Source: Pseudomonadota bacterium (lineage in GTDB: Bacteria; Pseudomonadota; Alphaproteobacteria; Rhizobiales; Xanthobacteraceae). From it: a stretch of 64,000 bases of DNA. Every line of letters starts with the position of its first letter. Positions within the stretch are counted from its first letter, which is position 1. The translations under genes and the position numbers were made by a program. Under the pieces are notes generated by a model. That model saw nothing but the letters and a program-made list of their open reading frames with translations, was not told the DNA's origin and did no database searches. Positions 1 to 7,079 of the stretch are shown one piece after another. The stretch spans positions 4,655 through 68,654 of the forward strand of contig JAEWJH010000041.1 in the NCBI GenBank assembly GCA_023386635.1, written 5' to 3'.

Positions 1-442
1 TATGCCGGACGTATTTCGGATTGAACGGATCGCTGGTGTCGAAGATGCGCAGGCCCGGAATGGCGTCGGGATAGTCCTTGCGCAGCGCCGGCCGCAGTTC
101 GCTGTTGGTCAGCAGGATGTCGTCGGTGATGCGCAGCACCTTGTGGGTGCGCGCCGCCGGCGAATCGACCAGCTGATTCATGATCTTCGGCTTCGACGGA
201 TTGGAGACGTCGAGCACCGTCATGCCGTTATGGCCGTTCACGCCGGACGCGGCGACGTAGCAGACGCCCTTGCCGACCGCGATCTGGAAGGCGTCGCCCC
301 AGCCGTTCAGCTCGGAATGCGCGACCAGCCGCACATTGCGGGACTCCTCGGGCCACGGCTCCGTGAGCTGGTGCTCCACGCCGATATATTGCTGCGCGCC
401 TTCGCCGCGAACGGGGTTAGGACGGTAATAGGGTCTCGACAC
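1..442 (-). CDS. LVIVD-repeat beta-propeller protein (N-terminal part)
   Basis: The gene runs off the left edge of the window, so only about the first 147 residues are present. Translation from a GTG at 440-442 begins VSRPYYRPNP and contains the repeat signature TVLDVSNPSKPKIM and later LRIFDTSDPFNPKYV, both typical of LVIVD repeats (beta-propeller blades). An AGGGAG ribosome-binding site sits about 6 bases before the GTG. No signal peptide is visible in the visible part. It is divergent from the PadR gene, and a perfect-half-site inverted repeat lies between them, so it is probably controlled by that regulator. LVIVD proteins have no single known reaction; a substrate cannot be named. The family call is fairly secure, the role is not. 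Confidence 0.75.
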   Translation of the reverse strand, partial: MSRPYYRPNPVRGEGAQQYIGVEHQLTEPWPEESRNVRLVAHSELNGWGDAFQIAVGKGVCYVAASGVNGHNGMTVLDVSNPSKPKIMNQLVDSPAARTHKVLRITDDILLTNSELRPALRKDYPDAIPGLRIFDTSDPFNPKYVRH

Positions 443-480
443 GGACGCTCTCCCTGTGCCCTTCCGGGCTCGCCTGATGT

Positions 481-498
481 TATGGTCCTAGTACCATA
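481..498. promoter_or_regulatory. Candidate PadR operator 1
   Basis: The 18-mer TATGGTCCTAGTACCATA is an inverted repeat with six-base arms TATGGT/ACCATA. It has the ATGN-N8-NCAT spacing that resembles the published PadR consensus (ATGT-N8-ACAT). It lies between the divergent LVIVD gene (start 442) and padR-type gene (start 628). A second, shorter-spaced pair of ATGG/CCAT halves overlaps it at 498-511. Two near copies occur at 3701-3718 and 5366-5383. Binding is inferred, not shown. Confidence 0.6.
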
Positions 499-627
499 TG
501 GCTCGGACCATGGGAACAGTCTGCTAGCCCTGCGGCCGCGGCGATTTCGCTCGACGGACAACGCCGGAATTTCCGTTGCGGAACCGGCCGGCGCCGTGCA
601 TGTCTCCTGCCAAACGGAGACCCGGCG

Positions 628-1254
628 ATGAGCCGAAAACCATCGACGAGAGCGACTGCTCCCCGCACGACGATGTCGGTGCTCGGCTATTCCCTGTTGA
701 GCCTGCTGGCACGCAAGGAACGGACCGGTTACGAGCTGTCCCGCTTCACCTCCGGCGTGCGGAGCATGATTTTCGCGTCATCGGGGCACAGCAACATCTA
801 CAAGGAGCTGGCCAAGCTGAAGCGGGACAAATACGTGACCTTCCGCGTGGTCAAGGAAGCCCGCCCGTTCGACAAGAAGCTCTATACCCTGACCCCGCTC
901 GGCCGGGACACGCTGCGTGCCTGGCTCAAGAGCGAGCCCGAGCTGTTTTCCAACCGGCGCGAGCTGAATATCCGCGCGCACGCCCTGTGGCTGCTCAGCA
1001 AGAAAGAGGCCGCCGCTTTTCTCGACAAGCAGATCGAGCTGGCGACCCAGGAAATCGCCGATCTGAAGGAACACAGCGCCTATCTGCAGAAAGAGAACAA
1101 GGTCACGTTCCCGCCGCCAGCCCAGCATCCCCTGTTCGGCACCTGCTCCACCATCATGCTGGAGATCGACAGCCGCAAGCTCGTCATCGACTGGTGCAAC
1201 TGGATCAGGAAGCAGTGGGACATCGGCAAGGCTACCCGGGCGCGCAGCCTTTAG
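628..1254 (+). CDS. PadR-family transcriptional regulator
   Basis: A 208-residue protein with an N-terminal winged helix of the PadR type (about residues 16-95, including the conserved stretches YELSRF, SSGHSNIYKELAKL and LYTLTPLGRDTLRAWL) and a helical C-terminal dimerisation region (about 100-190, Vir_act_alpha_C-like). PadR proteins usually repress catabolic or efflux genes and are released by small aromatic or other ligands. GGAGA lies 8-12 bases before the chosen ATG. It sits beside two Bug binding-protein genes, an M20 hydrolase and a RidA homologue, and TATGGT/ACCATA repeats occur in three promoters of that group, so it is probably the local repressor and probably autoregulated. The ligand is unknown. 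Confidence 0.88.
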   Translation: MSRKPSTRATAPRTTMSVLGYSLLSLLARKERTGYELSRFTSGVRSMIFASSGHSNIYKELAKLKRDKYVTFRVVKEARPFDKKLYTLTPLGRDTLRAWLKSEPELFSNRRELNIRAHALWLLSKKEAAAFLDKQIELATQEIADLKEHSAYLQKENKVTFPPPAQHPLFGTCSTIMLEIDSRKLVIDWCNWIRKQWDIGKATRARSL

Positions 1255-1320
1255 AGCGTTTTCCAGCGAAGTGGATACCGGTTCGCTTCAGGAATACGCG
1301 ACACATCAATACTCCAAGAG

Positions 1321-1353
1321 GCCGTTCACCGTTTCTTTGAAACGGTGAACGGC
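1321..1353. terminator. Strong hairpin between convergent genes
   Basis: GCCGTTCACCGTTTC and its exact complement form a 15-bp perfect stem around a TTT loop. It lies between the padR-type gene (ends 1254) and the convergent Bug gene (ends 1385). There is no long T tract on either side, so it may act as a bidirectional transcription or RNA-stability barrier rather than as a textbook terminator. Confidence 0.5.
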
Positions 1354-1384
1354 TCCGGGCCACGCCCCGTTCGCGGATGCTTCT

Positions 1385-2374
1385 CTACTTCGCCAGCTTG
1401 CGGCCGGACAGTTTCGCCAGCCCAGCCTGATGCTCCGTTTCCGTCACCAGGAATTTGGTGAAGGTCTCCGGCGTGTTGTCGGCCGGCGGCGCCACCATGC
1501 CCAGCGGCTCGATCCGCGCGCGGAACGCCGCCGACTGAACGGTCGCATTGAGCGCCTTGTTCAGCTTGGCGACAATCGCCGGCGGAATGCCGGGCGGACC
1601 GGCCAGACCGACGAACGCATTGTGCTCGAACCCAGGGAAACCGAGTTCGGCCATGGTCGGCACGTCTTTCCAGTGCGGAATGCGCTTGCTGTTGGCAATG
1701 GCGAGCGCCCGCACCTTCCCGTCGTCGACCAGCGGCTTGGCGCTGGGATAGAACACGAACGCGCCCTGCACCTCTCCGCTCATCACCGCGGTGGCCGCCG
1801 GCGCCGTGCCGCGATACGGCACGTCGACGATCTTCGTTCCCGCCATCGAGTTGAGCTGCGACACCGCGATCGCCGGCGACGTCGCCGGCCCCGAGGTCGC
1901 GAAGCTGATCTTGTCCGGGTTCGCCTTTGCGCCCTTGATCAGGTCGTCCAGCGTCTTGTACGGCGAATTGGCGCCGACGATCAGCACCACCGTCGGGCCA
2001 TCGGCGACCTTGCCGATCTGCGTGAAGTCGCTGGTGAACTTATACGGCACCGAGAGGTAGTGCAGGTTCTGGACTTCCGAGATCGCGCTCACCAGCAAGG
2101 TGTAGCCGTCCGGCGGCGCACGCAGAACGGAGCTTGCACCGGTGATGCCGGAGGCGCCGGGCCGGTTCTCGACCACGATCGACTGGCCGATATGCTGCTG
2201 CATTTCCGCAGCGAGAAGCCGCGCCGGCACGTCGGACAATCCACCGGGCGCGAACGAGACGACAAACGTGATCGGTCGCGTCGGATAATCCTGCGCGGAT
2301 GCGCCGAAAGCGCCCAGCGCGCCAACCAGCAGCGCGCACGCTGCCGTTCGGATCGACGATTTGATTGAGTGCAT
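1385..2374 (-). CDS. Bug-family periplasmic substrate-binding protein (tripartite tricarboxylate transport type)
   Basis: A 329-residue exported binding protein. The N-terminus has a Sec signal peptide with cleavage probably after AFGASA, followed by the family-typical QDYPTRPITFVVSFAPGG and later ENRPGASG and PYRGTAPA. Bug proteins bind carboxylic acids or other small organics and normally feed a TctA/TctB membrane pair, which is absent here. An AGGAGG five bases before the ATG at 2374 fixes the start and excludes a longer frame upstream. It begins 16 bases after the M20 hydrolase stop, so the two are one operon, suggesting that the hydrolase acts on what this protein captures. The ligand cannot be read from sequence. 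Confidence 0.9.
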   Translation of the reverse strand: MHSIKSSIRTAACALLVGALGAFGASAQDYPTRPITFVVSFAPGGLSDVPARLLAAEMQQHIGQSIVVENRPGASGITGASSVLRAPPDGYTLLVSAISEVQNLHYLSVPYKFTSDFTQIGKVADGPTVVLIVGANSPYKTLDDLIKGAKANPDKISFATSGPATSPAIAVSQLNSMAGTKIVDVPYRGTAPAATAVMSGEVQGAFVFYPSAKPLVDDGKVRALAIANSKRIPHWKDVPTMAELGFPGFEHNAFVGLAGPPGIPPAIVAKLNKALNATVQSAAFRARIEPLGMVAPPADNTPETFTKFLVTETEHQAGLAKLSGRKLAK

Positions 2375-2390
2375 GGTTCCTCCTTGGATT

Positions 2391-3677
2391 TTATGGACGG
2401 CCGTTGTCAGCAGCAGACCGGTTACACAGATCGAGTGCTGTCGCGAGATAGATGCGGGAAGCGAGAACAACGTCATCCAGCAGAACGTGATCGCCGACCT
2501 CGTGCATCGAGCGCCCCTTCGCGTCGGGATGCATGCGCCCGCCCGGACCGAACTGAACGCATGGCACGTCGTAACGCGACAGATGGATCGCGTCGGAGCC
2601 GGGACGGCGGATGAACGGCTTGCTCGCCTCGCCCATCACATCTTTTTGGGCGGCGGCCAGCGCCCCGACGATCGGCAGACCGTGATCGAGCGTCAGCGCC
2701 GGATCCGTCACCAGAAATTCGAGCGCGGGCTCTTCGAACCCGTGGGTTTGCGCATGCTGCCGCAACACCGCGCGCAACTGCCGCTTCACATGATCGGCGG
2801 TCTGGCCCGGCAGGGTGCGGATATCGAGATAGAGACTGCACTCCTGCGGATTGCGCGAGAGCCGCCACGGCGCGCCGCCGCGAATACAGGCGACGGTCAC
2901 ATTGGCCTGTTCGCCCATGAAAGTGTTTTCGGCGCGAAAGCGGACCGCCCATTGCTCGATGGCCGCAAACACAGGCGCCATCCGCGAAATCGCGTTGACG
3001 GTCCCCGGCTTGTTGGTAAGCGCGGAATGCGCCATCGAACCGCCGCCCACGGTCACGCGAACCCACAGGCAGCCCATATTCGCCGTGCAGATGCGCAGCG
3101 ACGTCGGCTCGGCGAGCAGCGCATAGTCGGCGGTAACGCCGTGTGACACCAGATGCTTGCTGCCGATGCCGTAGCCGGAATAATCGCGGCCCTGAAATTC
3201 CTCCACCGGCGCTTTCTCGATCTCGCCGACCACGGAGCCGAACGAAACATCGCCGCGCAGCTTGACGCCGGATTTGACGACGGCCTCCAGTGCGACGATC
3301 AGGCCGGCAAGACCGCTCTTCATGTTGTTGGCGCCAAGCCCCCACACCCAGCCATCGCGATAGACTCCTTTCGGCCGGAAGCCCTCGCCGTCGAGATGCG
3401 GTTCGTCACCGCTATAAGATGTGTCCATGTGACCGGTGAACAGCAGGTTCAGGCCATCACCCGTGCCGCGAACATGCGCGACCGCGTTCGGACGCCCCTC
3501 CTCGACCGGCTGCAAGGCCGCATCGAGCCCCGCGCGCCGGAAGCGCTGAACGATATACTCGGCCATGCCGGCCTCGTGCCCGGTCGGGCTGCGGATATCG
3601 ATCAGGTCGAGCAGCGTCTGACGCACGAGCTCCGGCGTGATGCAAGACATCGCCTGATGCGCGTCGCCGTTGTTCAT
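2391..3677 (-). CDS. M20-family metallohydrolase (ArgE/DapE-type deacylase)
   Basis: A 428-residue M20 amidohydrolase. The metal motif GHMDT (His83, Asp85) is present, as are the C-terminal GPGGRMHPD region and a dimerisation domain around residues 205-310. Two catalytic positions are non-standard: where most members read ADMKGG this one has NNMKSG, with Asn118 in place of the metal-bridging Asp, and the general-base segment reads GEIEKAP instead of DEE. Similar wording occurs in a subgroup of ArgE/DapE-like proteins, so this may be a subfamily trait and not a dead enzyme. It is first in an operon with a Bug binding protein. An inverted-repeat operator is 24 bases upstream. No good ribosome-binding site precedes the ATG; ATG at 3650 is an alternative. 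Confidence 0.85.
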   Translation of the reverse strand: MNNGDAHQAMSCITPELVRQTLLDLIDIRSPTGHEAGMAEYIVQRFRRAGLDAALQPVEEGRPNAVAHVRGTGDGLNLLFTGHMDTSYSGDEPHLDGEGFRPKGVYRDGWVWGLGANNMKSGLAGLIVALEAVVKSGVKLRGDVSFGSVVGEIEKAPVEEFQGRDYSGYGIGSKHLVSHGVTADYALLAEPTSLRICTANMGCLWVRVTVGGGSMAHSALTNKPGTVNAISRMAPVFAAIEQWAVRFRAENTFMGEQANVTVACIRGGAPWRLSRNPQECSLYLDIRTLPGQTADHVKRQLRAVLRQHAQTHGFEEPALEFLVTDPALTLDHGLPIVGALAAAQKDVMGEASKPFIRRPGSDAIHLSRYDVPCVQFGPGGRMHPDAKGRSMHEVGDHVLLDDVVLASRIYLATALDLCNRSAADNGRP

Positions 3678-3700
3678 GGCAGGAGGGCTCCGAAAGACTT

Positions 3701-3718
3701 TATGGTACTATGACCATA
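3701..3718. promoter_or_regulatory. Candidate PadR operator 2
   Basis: TATGGTACTATGACCATA has the same six-base arms as operator 1; its reverse complement matches that site at 17 of 18 bases. It is 24 bases before the M20 hydrolase start and between that gene and the divergent RidA-family gene (start 3878). A further CCATA half-site lies at 3728-3732. Confidence 0.6.
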
Positions 3719-3877
3719 GTTGAACGACCATAAATAGCAAGGCGGCGCCGTTGACGGACCTTGTGTCGCAGACGCCCGCCCTGTGCGTTCGGTTACGGCA
3801 AACCCTTCGCCCATCGTGACTTTTCCCGGACCTTCGCGCTACCGTGCATCCCGGCCACGGGACGACAGGACACGAGC

Positions 3878-4294
3878 ATGAGCACATTCGAGAAGACGCA
3901 CCACAATCACAGCGATTTCGCGAAGGCGTCGTTTTCGGAAGTCGTCGCCGTCACGGGACCGGCGAAACTTTTGTTTCTGTCTGGCATCGGCGCCGAGGAT
4001 GAATCCGACCCCGCCGGCGCCGTGAAGCATCCGGGCGATTTCACGCGGCAGTGCGACTATGCGTTCGACAAGGTCCGCCGCATCCTGGCGCGCCATGGAG
4101 CGGGACTGGGCGATATCGCGAAGATCACGGCTTATCTCACCGATATCCGCGACCGCGAGGCCTATCAGAAAAGCCGGGCCGCGGCCTTGTCCGCGTTGCC
4201 GGCGCTCCCGGCGCACACGCTGCTGGTGGTGAGCAATCTCGCCCGTCCGGGCATGATCGTCGAACTCGATATCGTCGCCGCCGTCGCGCCATAA
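3878..4294 (+). CDS. RidA/YjgF family protein
   Basis: A 138-residue protein of the RidA (YjgF/YER057c/UK114) superfamily, which in its best-known form deaminates reactive enamine/imine intermediates. Visible family features are LFLSGIGAED near the start, DIAKITAYLTDIRDREAY in the middle and ALPAHTLLVVSNLARPGMIVELDIVA at the end. The catalytic Arg of true RidA is expected near the PARA/PARS motif; here the segment reads LPAHTLL, so deaminase activity is uncertain and it is better called a RidA-like subgroup. AGGA is 7 bases before the ATG at 3878; the longer frame lacks such a site. It is divergent from the M20 hydrolase and shares its regulatory region. Confidence 0.83.
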   Translation: MSTFEKTHHNHSDFAKASFSEVVAVTGPAKLLFLSGIGAEDESDPAGAVKHPGDFTRQCDYAFDKVRRILARHGAGLGDIAKITAYLTDIRDREAYQKSRAAALSALPALPAHTLLVVSNLARPGMIVELDIVAAVAP

Positions 4295-4307
4295 CGGCGC
4301 GACGGCG
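4279..4307. terminator. Shared hairpin spanning the RidA stop codon
   Basis: CGCCGTCGCGCC and its exact complement form a 12-bp stem with an ATAAC loop. The loop holds the stop codon of the RidA-family gene, and the hairpin also ends the convergent Bug gene (stop at 4325). No T tract follows, so termination is plausible but unproven. Confidence 0.45.
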
Positions 4308-4324
4308 TTGGCCGGAAGCGTCGC

Positions 4325-5296
4325 TTATTGCGGCGTCAGCCCGGCGTCTTTCACGACCTGAGCCGCCAGCGCGCGATCGCGCTTGATCTCTTCGGCGAAC
4401 TGGTCCGGCGTATTCGTCGCCGGCACCAGACTGCGCGCCGTGAGATGCCGCCGCTTGAACTCCGGATCGTTGATGATTCTGGCCATCTCCTTGGACACCT
4501 TGTCGATGATATCCGACGGCGTACCCTTCGGCGCGAACAGACCGAACCAGGCACGCGACGGCGGCCCCTTGTAGCCGCTCTCCTCCAGCGTCGGCACGTT
4601 CGGAAAATTGGTCGAGCGGATGTTGTTGACCATGACGATCGGCGTCATCTTCCCTGCCTGGATGAAGGACGAGACGTTGCCTTCGCCGATGATGGCGATG
4701 GGCGTGGTGCCGCTGAGCACGGCGTTGACTGCGTCGCCACCGCCCTTGAATGGAATGCGAACCCAGTCCGCGCCCTTTTCTTCCTTCAACTTCGTCATCA
4801 TGACAGCGACGGAATGGGACGCGGTCGCATAGCTCAGCGTTCCCGCCTTCGCCTTTGACAGGGCGATCAACTCGTCGAGGTTGTGCACGCCGAGCGACGA
4901 ATTCACCACCATCACCTGCAGCAGATAGAACAGGTTGGTGATCGGCACTATGCCGCCTTCATCGAACGGCAGCTTCTTGAACAGGTGCGGATTGAACACC
5001 AGAGGATCGGAATACAGGATGCAGATCGTATAGCCATCCGGCTGCGCATCCTGACATGCCTTGACGCCGATATTCTCCATGCCCCCGGGCCGGTTTTCGA
5101 CGACCACCGGCTGCTTCCAGCGCTTGTGCAGCTCTTCGCCGACCGCGCGGATGAAAATGTCGCTGATTCCGCCCGGGCTTTGATTGGCGATCACGCGGAT
5201 CGTGCGCGCCGGATAGTCCTGCGCCATGGCCGCGGACGTGAAACTCCCTCCCGCCAGAAGGGTGGCGAACGCCAGGATACCGGCTGTCAGACGCAT
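4325..5296 (-). CDS. Bug-family periplasmic substrate-binding protein
   Basis: A 323-residue exported binding protein of the tripartite tricarboxylate transporter class. A signal peptide (hydrophobic LTAGILAFATLLAGG, cleavage near AAMA) precedes QDYPARTIRVIANQSPGG; the ENRPGGMENIG loop is also typical. GAGGAG lies about 8 bases before the ATG at 5296, fixing the start. It differs clearly from the Bug protein at 1385-2374, so they are not a recent duplication. A third TATGGT-type inverted repeat is 70 bases upstream at 5366-5383, joining it to the putative PadR regulon. No TctA/TctB genes are nearby. The ligand is unknown. Confidence 0.9.
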   Translation of the reverse strand: MRLTAGILAFATLLAGGSFTSAAMAQDYPARTIRVIANQSPGGISDIFIRAVGEELHKRWKQPVVVENRPGGMENIGVKACQDAQPDGYTICILYSDPLVFNPHLFKKLPFDEGGIVPITNLFYLLQVMVVNSSLGVHNLDELIALSKAKAGTLSYATASHSVAVMMTKLKEEKGADWVRIPFKGGGDAVNAVLSGTTPIAIIGEGNVSSFIQAGKMTPIVMVNNIRSTNFPNVPTLEESGYKGPPSRAWFGLFAPKGTPSDIIDKVSKEMARIINDPEFKRRHLTARSLVPATNTPDQFAEEIKRDRALAAQVVKDAGLTPQ

Positions 5297-5365
5297 GTTG
5301 GAGTTCTCCTCACCTGTGCAGCGAACGCGCAAAGGTTAGGCGAGTTGATACGCTAGCGCAATGAT

Positions 5366-5383
5366 TATGCTCCTTGGACCATA
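5366..5383. promoter_or_regulatory. Candidate PadR operator 3
   Basis: TATGCTCCTTGGACCATA; read on the other strand, TATGGTCCAAGGAGCATA matches operator 1 at 15 of 18 bases. One half carries a mismatch (ATGC for ATGG). It lies 70 bases upstream of the Bug gene starting at 5296. Confidence 0.5.
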
Positions 5384-5515
5384 ACCGCGATTCTGATGGA
5401 GTTTGCCGAAGCCGGCGTGCCGCGCGGCTTTGTTATCGCCACGATATCGCACGCGGCGATAAGCTGCGCGCTGATCGGCCCCGGCCGGGAGCGATATCGA
5501 GACGAGGATTGATTT

Positions 5516-6271
5516 TTACGGGCGGTCAGCCATGCGATAGCCGATGCCCGGCTCCGTCAGGATCACCCGGGGATCGTCGGGATGTTCCTCGATCTTCTGC
5601 CGGAGCTGGCCGACATAGACCCGCAGATATTGCGTGTCCTCGGTATGAGCCGGTCCCCAAACCGCCGCGAGAATTTGCCGGTGCGTCACGACCCGCCCGG
5701 CATGCTTCGCCAGAAACGTCAGGAGCTCCAGTTCTTTGGGCGTCAGCTTCAGCTCGGCGCCGCCGCGCGTGACGCGATGGCGAACGGAATCGACTTCCAG
5801 CCCGCCCACCTTCAGAACCGGCACCTCGGCGTTGCGCTGCATCCGATGACGCAGCGCCGTGCGCATCCGCGCCAGCAGTTCGCCGACATTGAACGGCTTG
5901 TTGACGTAATCATCGGCACCCAGATCCAGCGCCTCGATTTTTTCCGCCTCGCGCTCGCGCGCCGACACCACGACGATCGGCACCGGATTGAACGGCAGGA
6001 CCGCTTGCCAGCGCATCAAGAGATAGATGATGAAGAAGCCGCCGACATGAAACAGCAGCATGGCGACCGTGTAAGCCAACCAATGCTGTTCGGTGCTCTC
6101 GTCGATTCCGGCAACATGATAAAGACCGGCTTCAACCGGCCTTAGAACGGGCGAGAGAAATGTGCGCTCGCCGGCAAACACGCGGGTCATATAACCGCCG
6201 ACCGGCGGCGCAAGCGCCGCGACGATCAGACAGAACAGTGCGATTTGAAACCAGCCGATCCATGTCATCAT
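5516..6271 (-). CDS. KdpA(N-terminus)-KdpE(C-terminus) in-frame fusion; kdp operon deletion relic
   Basis: This 251-residue frame joins two unrelated proteins. Residues 1-96 are the start of KdpA, the K+ channel subunit of the KdpFABC ATPase: two membrane segments (about 5-22 and 65-86) and family-typical wording such as FLSPVLRPVEAGLY and LAYTVAMLLFHVGGF, ending at LPFNP. From VPIVVVSARE on it is KdpE: the last third of the receiver domain, including KPFNVGELLAR with the conserved Lys, then a complete OmpR-type winged helix (about 150-248). The junction is near 5984-5987. The rest of kdpA, all of kdpB, kdpC and kdpD, and the phospho-acceptor half of kdpE are missing. The product could not transport K+ or be phosphorylated normally. 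It may be a membrane-tethered DNA-binding protein, a dead relic, or an assembly error. Confidence 0.85.
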   Translation of the reverse strand: MMTWIGWFQIALFCLIVAALAPPVGGYMTRVFAGERTFLSPVLRPVEAGLYHVAGIDESTEQHWLAYTVAMLLFHVGGFFIIYLLMRWQAVLPFNPVPIVVVSAREREAEKIEALDLGADDYVNKPFNVGELLARMRTALRHRMQRNAEVPVLKVGGLEVDSVRHRVTRGGAELKLTPKELELLTFLAKHAGRVVTHRQILAAVWGPAHTEDTQYLRVYVGQLRQKIEEHPDDPRVILTEPGIGYRMADRP

Positions 6272-6280
6272 GCGCGCGCC

Positions 6281-6370
6281 TCAGAACCGTTCCGGGCGCA
6301 GCAGCGCATAGACGAGATAAACGGAAAGACCCGCAGTCACGAGCGCGGCCAGCGAATAATCAAGTGTCAT
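6281..6370 (-). CDS. kdpF: KdpF, small K+-ATPase subunit
   Basis: A 29-residue single-pass membrane peptide whose middle reads ALVTAGLSVYLVYALLRPE; this pattern, ending in LLRPERF, is characteristic of KdpF, the stabilising peptide of the KdpFABC complex. It ends 9 bases before the start of the kdpA-derived frame, exactly where kdpF sits in intact kdp operons. Since KdpB and KdpC are absent here, the peptide has no visible partner. It supports the reading of this locus as a collapsed kdp operon. Confidence 0.82.
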   Translation of the reverse strand: MTLDYSLAALVTAGLSVYLVYALLRPERF

Positions 6371-6379
6371 GCGCCACCT

Positions 6380-6463
6380 CTAGAGTCGCTCGCACGCCGT
6401 CGCGTAAGCGACGGTCGCGGCGAACAGGGCGAGGCACAGGCCTGTCAGAACGATACCGGTCAT
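6380..6463 (-). CDS. Small membrane peptide at the head of the kdp remnant
   Basis: A 27-residue frame (MTGIVLTGLCLALFAATVAY, ending ACERL) with one hydrophobic helix. An excellent AAAAGGAG ribosome-binding site sits 6 bases upstream. A short peptide of this form, ending in ACERL/ACDRL, is often found immediately before kdpF in proteobacteria, though I know of no assigned function. It is 9 bases from kdpF. Its retention with a good start site suggests that the promoter end of the operon is intact. Confidence 0.65.
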   Translation of the reverse strand: MTGIVLTGLCLALFAATVAYATACERL

Positions 6464-6930
6464 GTCGCTCTCCTTTTCCCGGGCGACATGCGATTTAGAT
6501 ATCAGCGCACAAGGAAGCGATCGGGAAAGACGGTGGCGGCGATAAGGGCCACATAAAGGCCGCGGAGCTCATTCATTGGATCAACAGCTTAATCAACGCC
6601 GCGACGTGCGTGCGCACCCATAGATATACGGCTATCCATGGCCGATGCGGCTGTCGCCCCGCGCGTCGGATTCGACAACACAGAGCGGTCAGCAGCCCTT
6701 CCAGCCGCCGGCGAACGTGGCCTCCCGCGTGGCCAGCTATCCTTGAAATTATGAGAATCACTCATATATACCGACCATGACATTGATGAGAAAAAATCCC
6801 GCACTTCTCTAACGCCGGCGTGCCTGCGCCGGCGATAATGTCTTTTTCTCTTTCGCCTTCACCGGATTCATCCCCATGAGCTTGCGCGGCCAGCGCACGT
6901 TCGTGGCGAGAACCTATGCGGGGTAGTCAT
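6464..6930. other. Intergenic region between the kdp remnant and the small membrane-protein genes
   Basis: About 470 bases without a convincing gene. It should hold the promoter of the kdp remnant (leftward) and of the small-protein genes (rightward). Two structures stand out: ATGAGAATCACTCAT at 6751-6765, and a self-complementary CGCCGGCG pair at 6813-6820 and 6827-6834 that is followed by a T-rich stretch. The part from 6730 to 6800 is noticeably more AT-rich than its surroundings. Confidence 0.6.
6751..6765. promoter_or_regulatory. 15-bp inverted repeat ATGAG-N5-CTCAT
   Basis: ATGAGAATCACTCAT has perfect five-base arms around a five-base centre and lies in an AT-rich stretch typical of a promoter. 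The spacing does not match the RirA (TGA-N9-TCA) or Irr motifs I know. It may be an operator for either neighbouring transcription unit. Confidence 0.35.
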
Positions 6931-7053
6931 ATGATGTTCATCGGTCTGGGGATTTTACTCACCCTCTGGATAGCCTTCGTCTGGTTTATCGACCCGGATG
7001 GTTTCGCCTTGCGGCGTGAACGCCGCTGGTATCGTCCAGGCCATCGGGACTGA
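6931..7053 (+). CDS. Small membrane protein (paralogue 1)
   Basis: A 40-residue frame with one N-terminal membrane helix (MMFIGLGILLTLWIAFVWFI) followed by DPDGFALRRERRWYRP, a basic cytoplasmic tail. A GGGG stretch lies about 8 bases before the ATG. The next small gene encodes a protein of the same design (helix, then DPDxF and a basic tail), so the two look like a tandem duplication. I do not recognise a named family. Convergence of pattern between the pair is the main evidence that both are real. Confidence 0.6.
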   Translation: MMFIGLGILLTLWIAFVWFIDPDGFALRRERRWYRPGHRD

Positions 7054-7079
7054 TCATGGAAATTATAAAGGCGAGCGGC

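Noticed and set aside
2..631. 209-codon plus-strand frame at the left edge
   Set aside because: The minus strand encodes a clear LVIVD-repeat protein with a start and ribosome-binding site; the plus frame is its shadow.
6573..6804. Short minus-strand frames upstream of the kdp remnant
   Set aside because: No start signals and no protein pattern; they cover an AT-rich promoter-like stretch.
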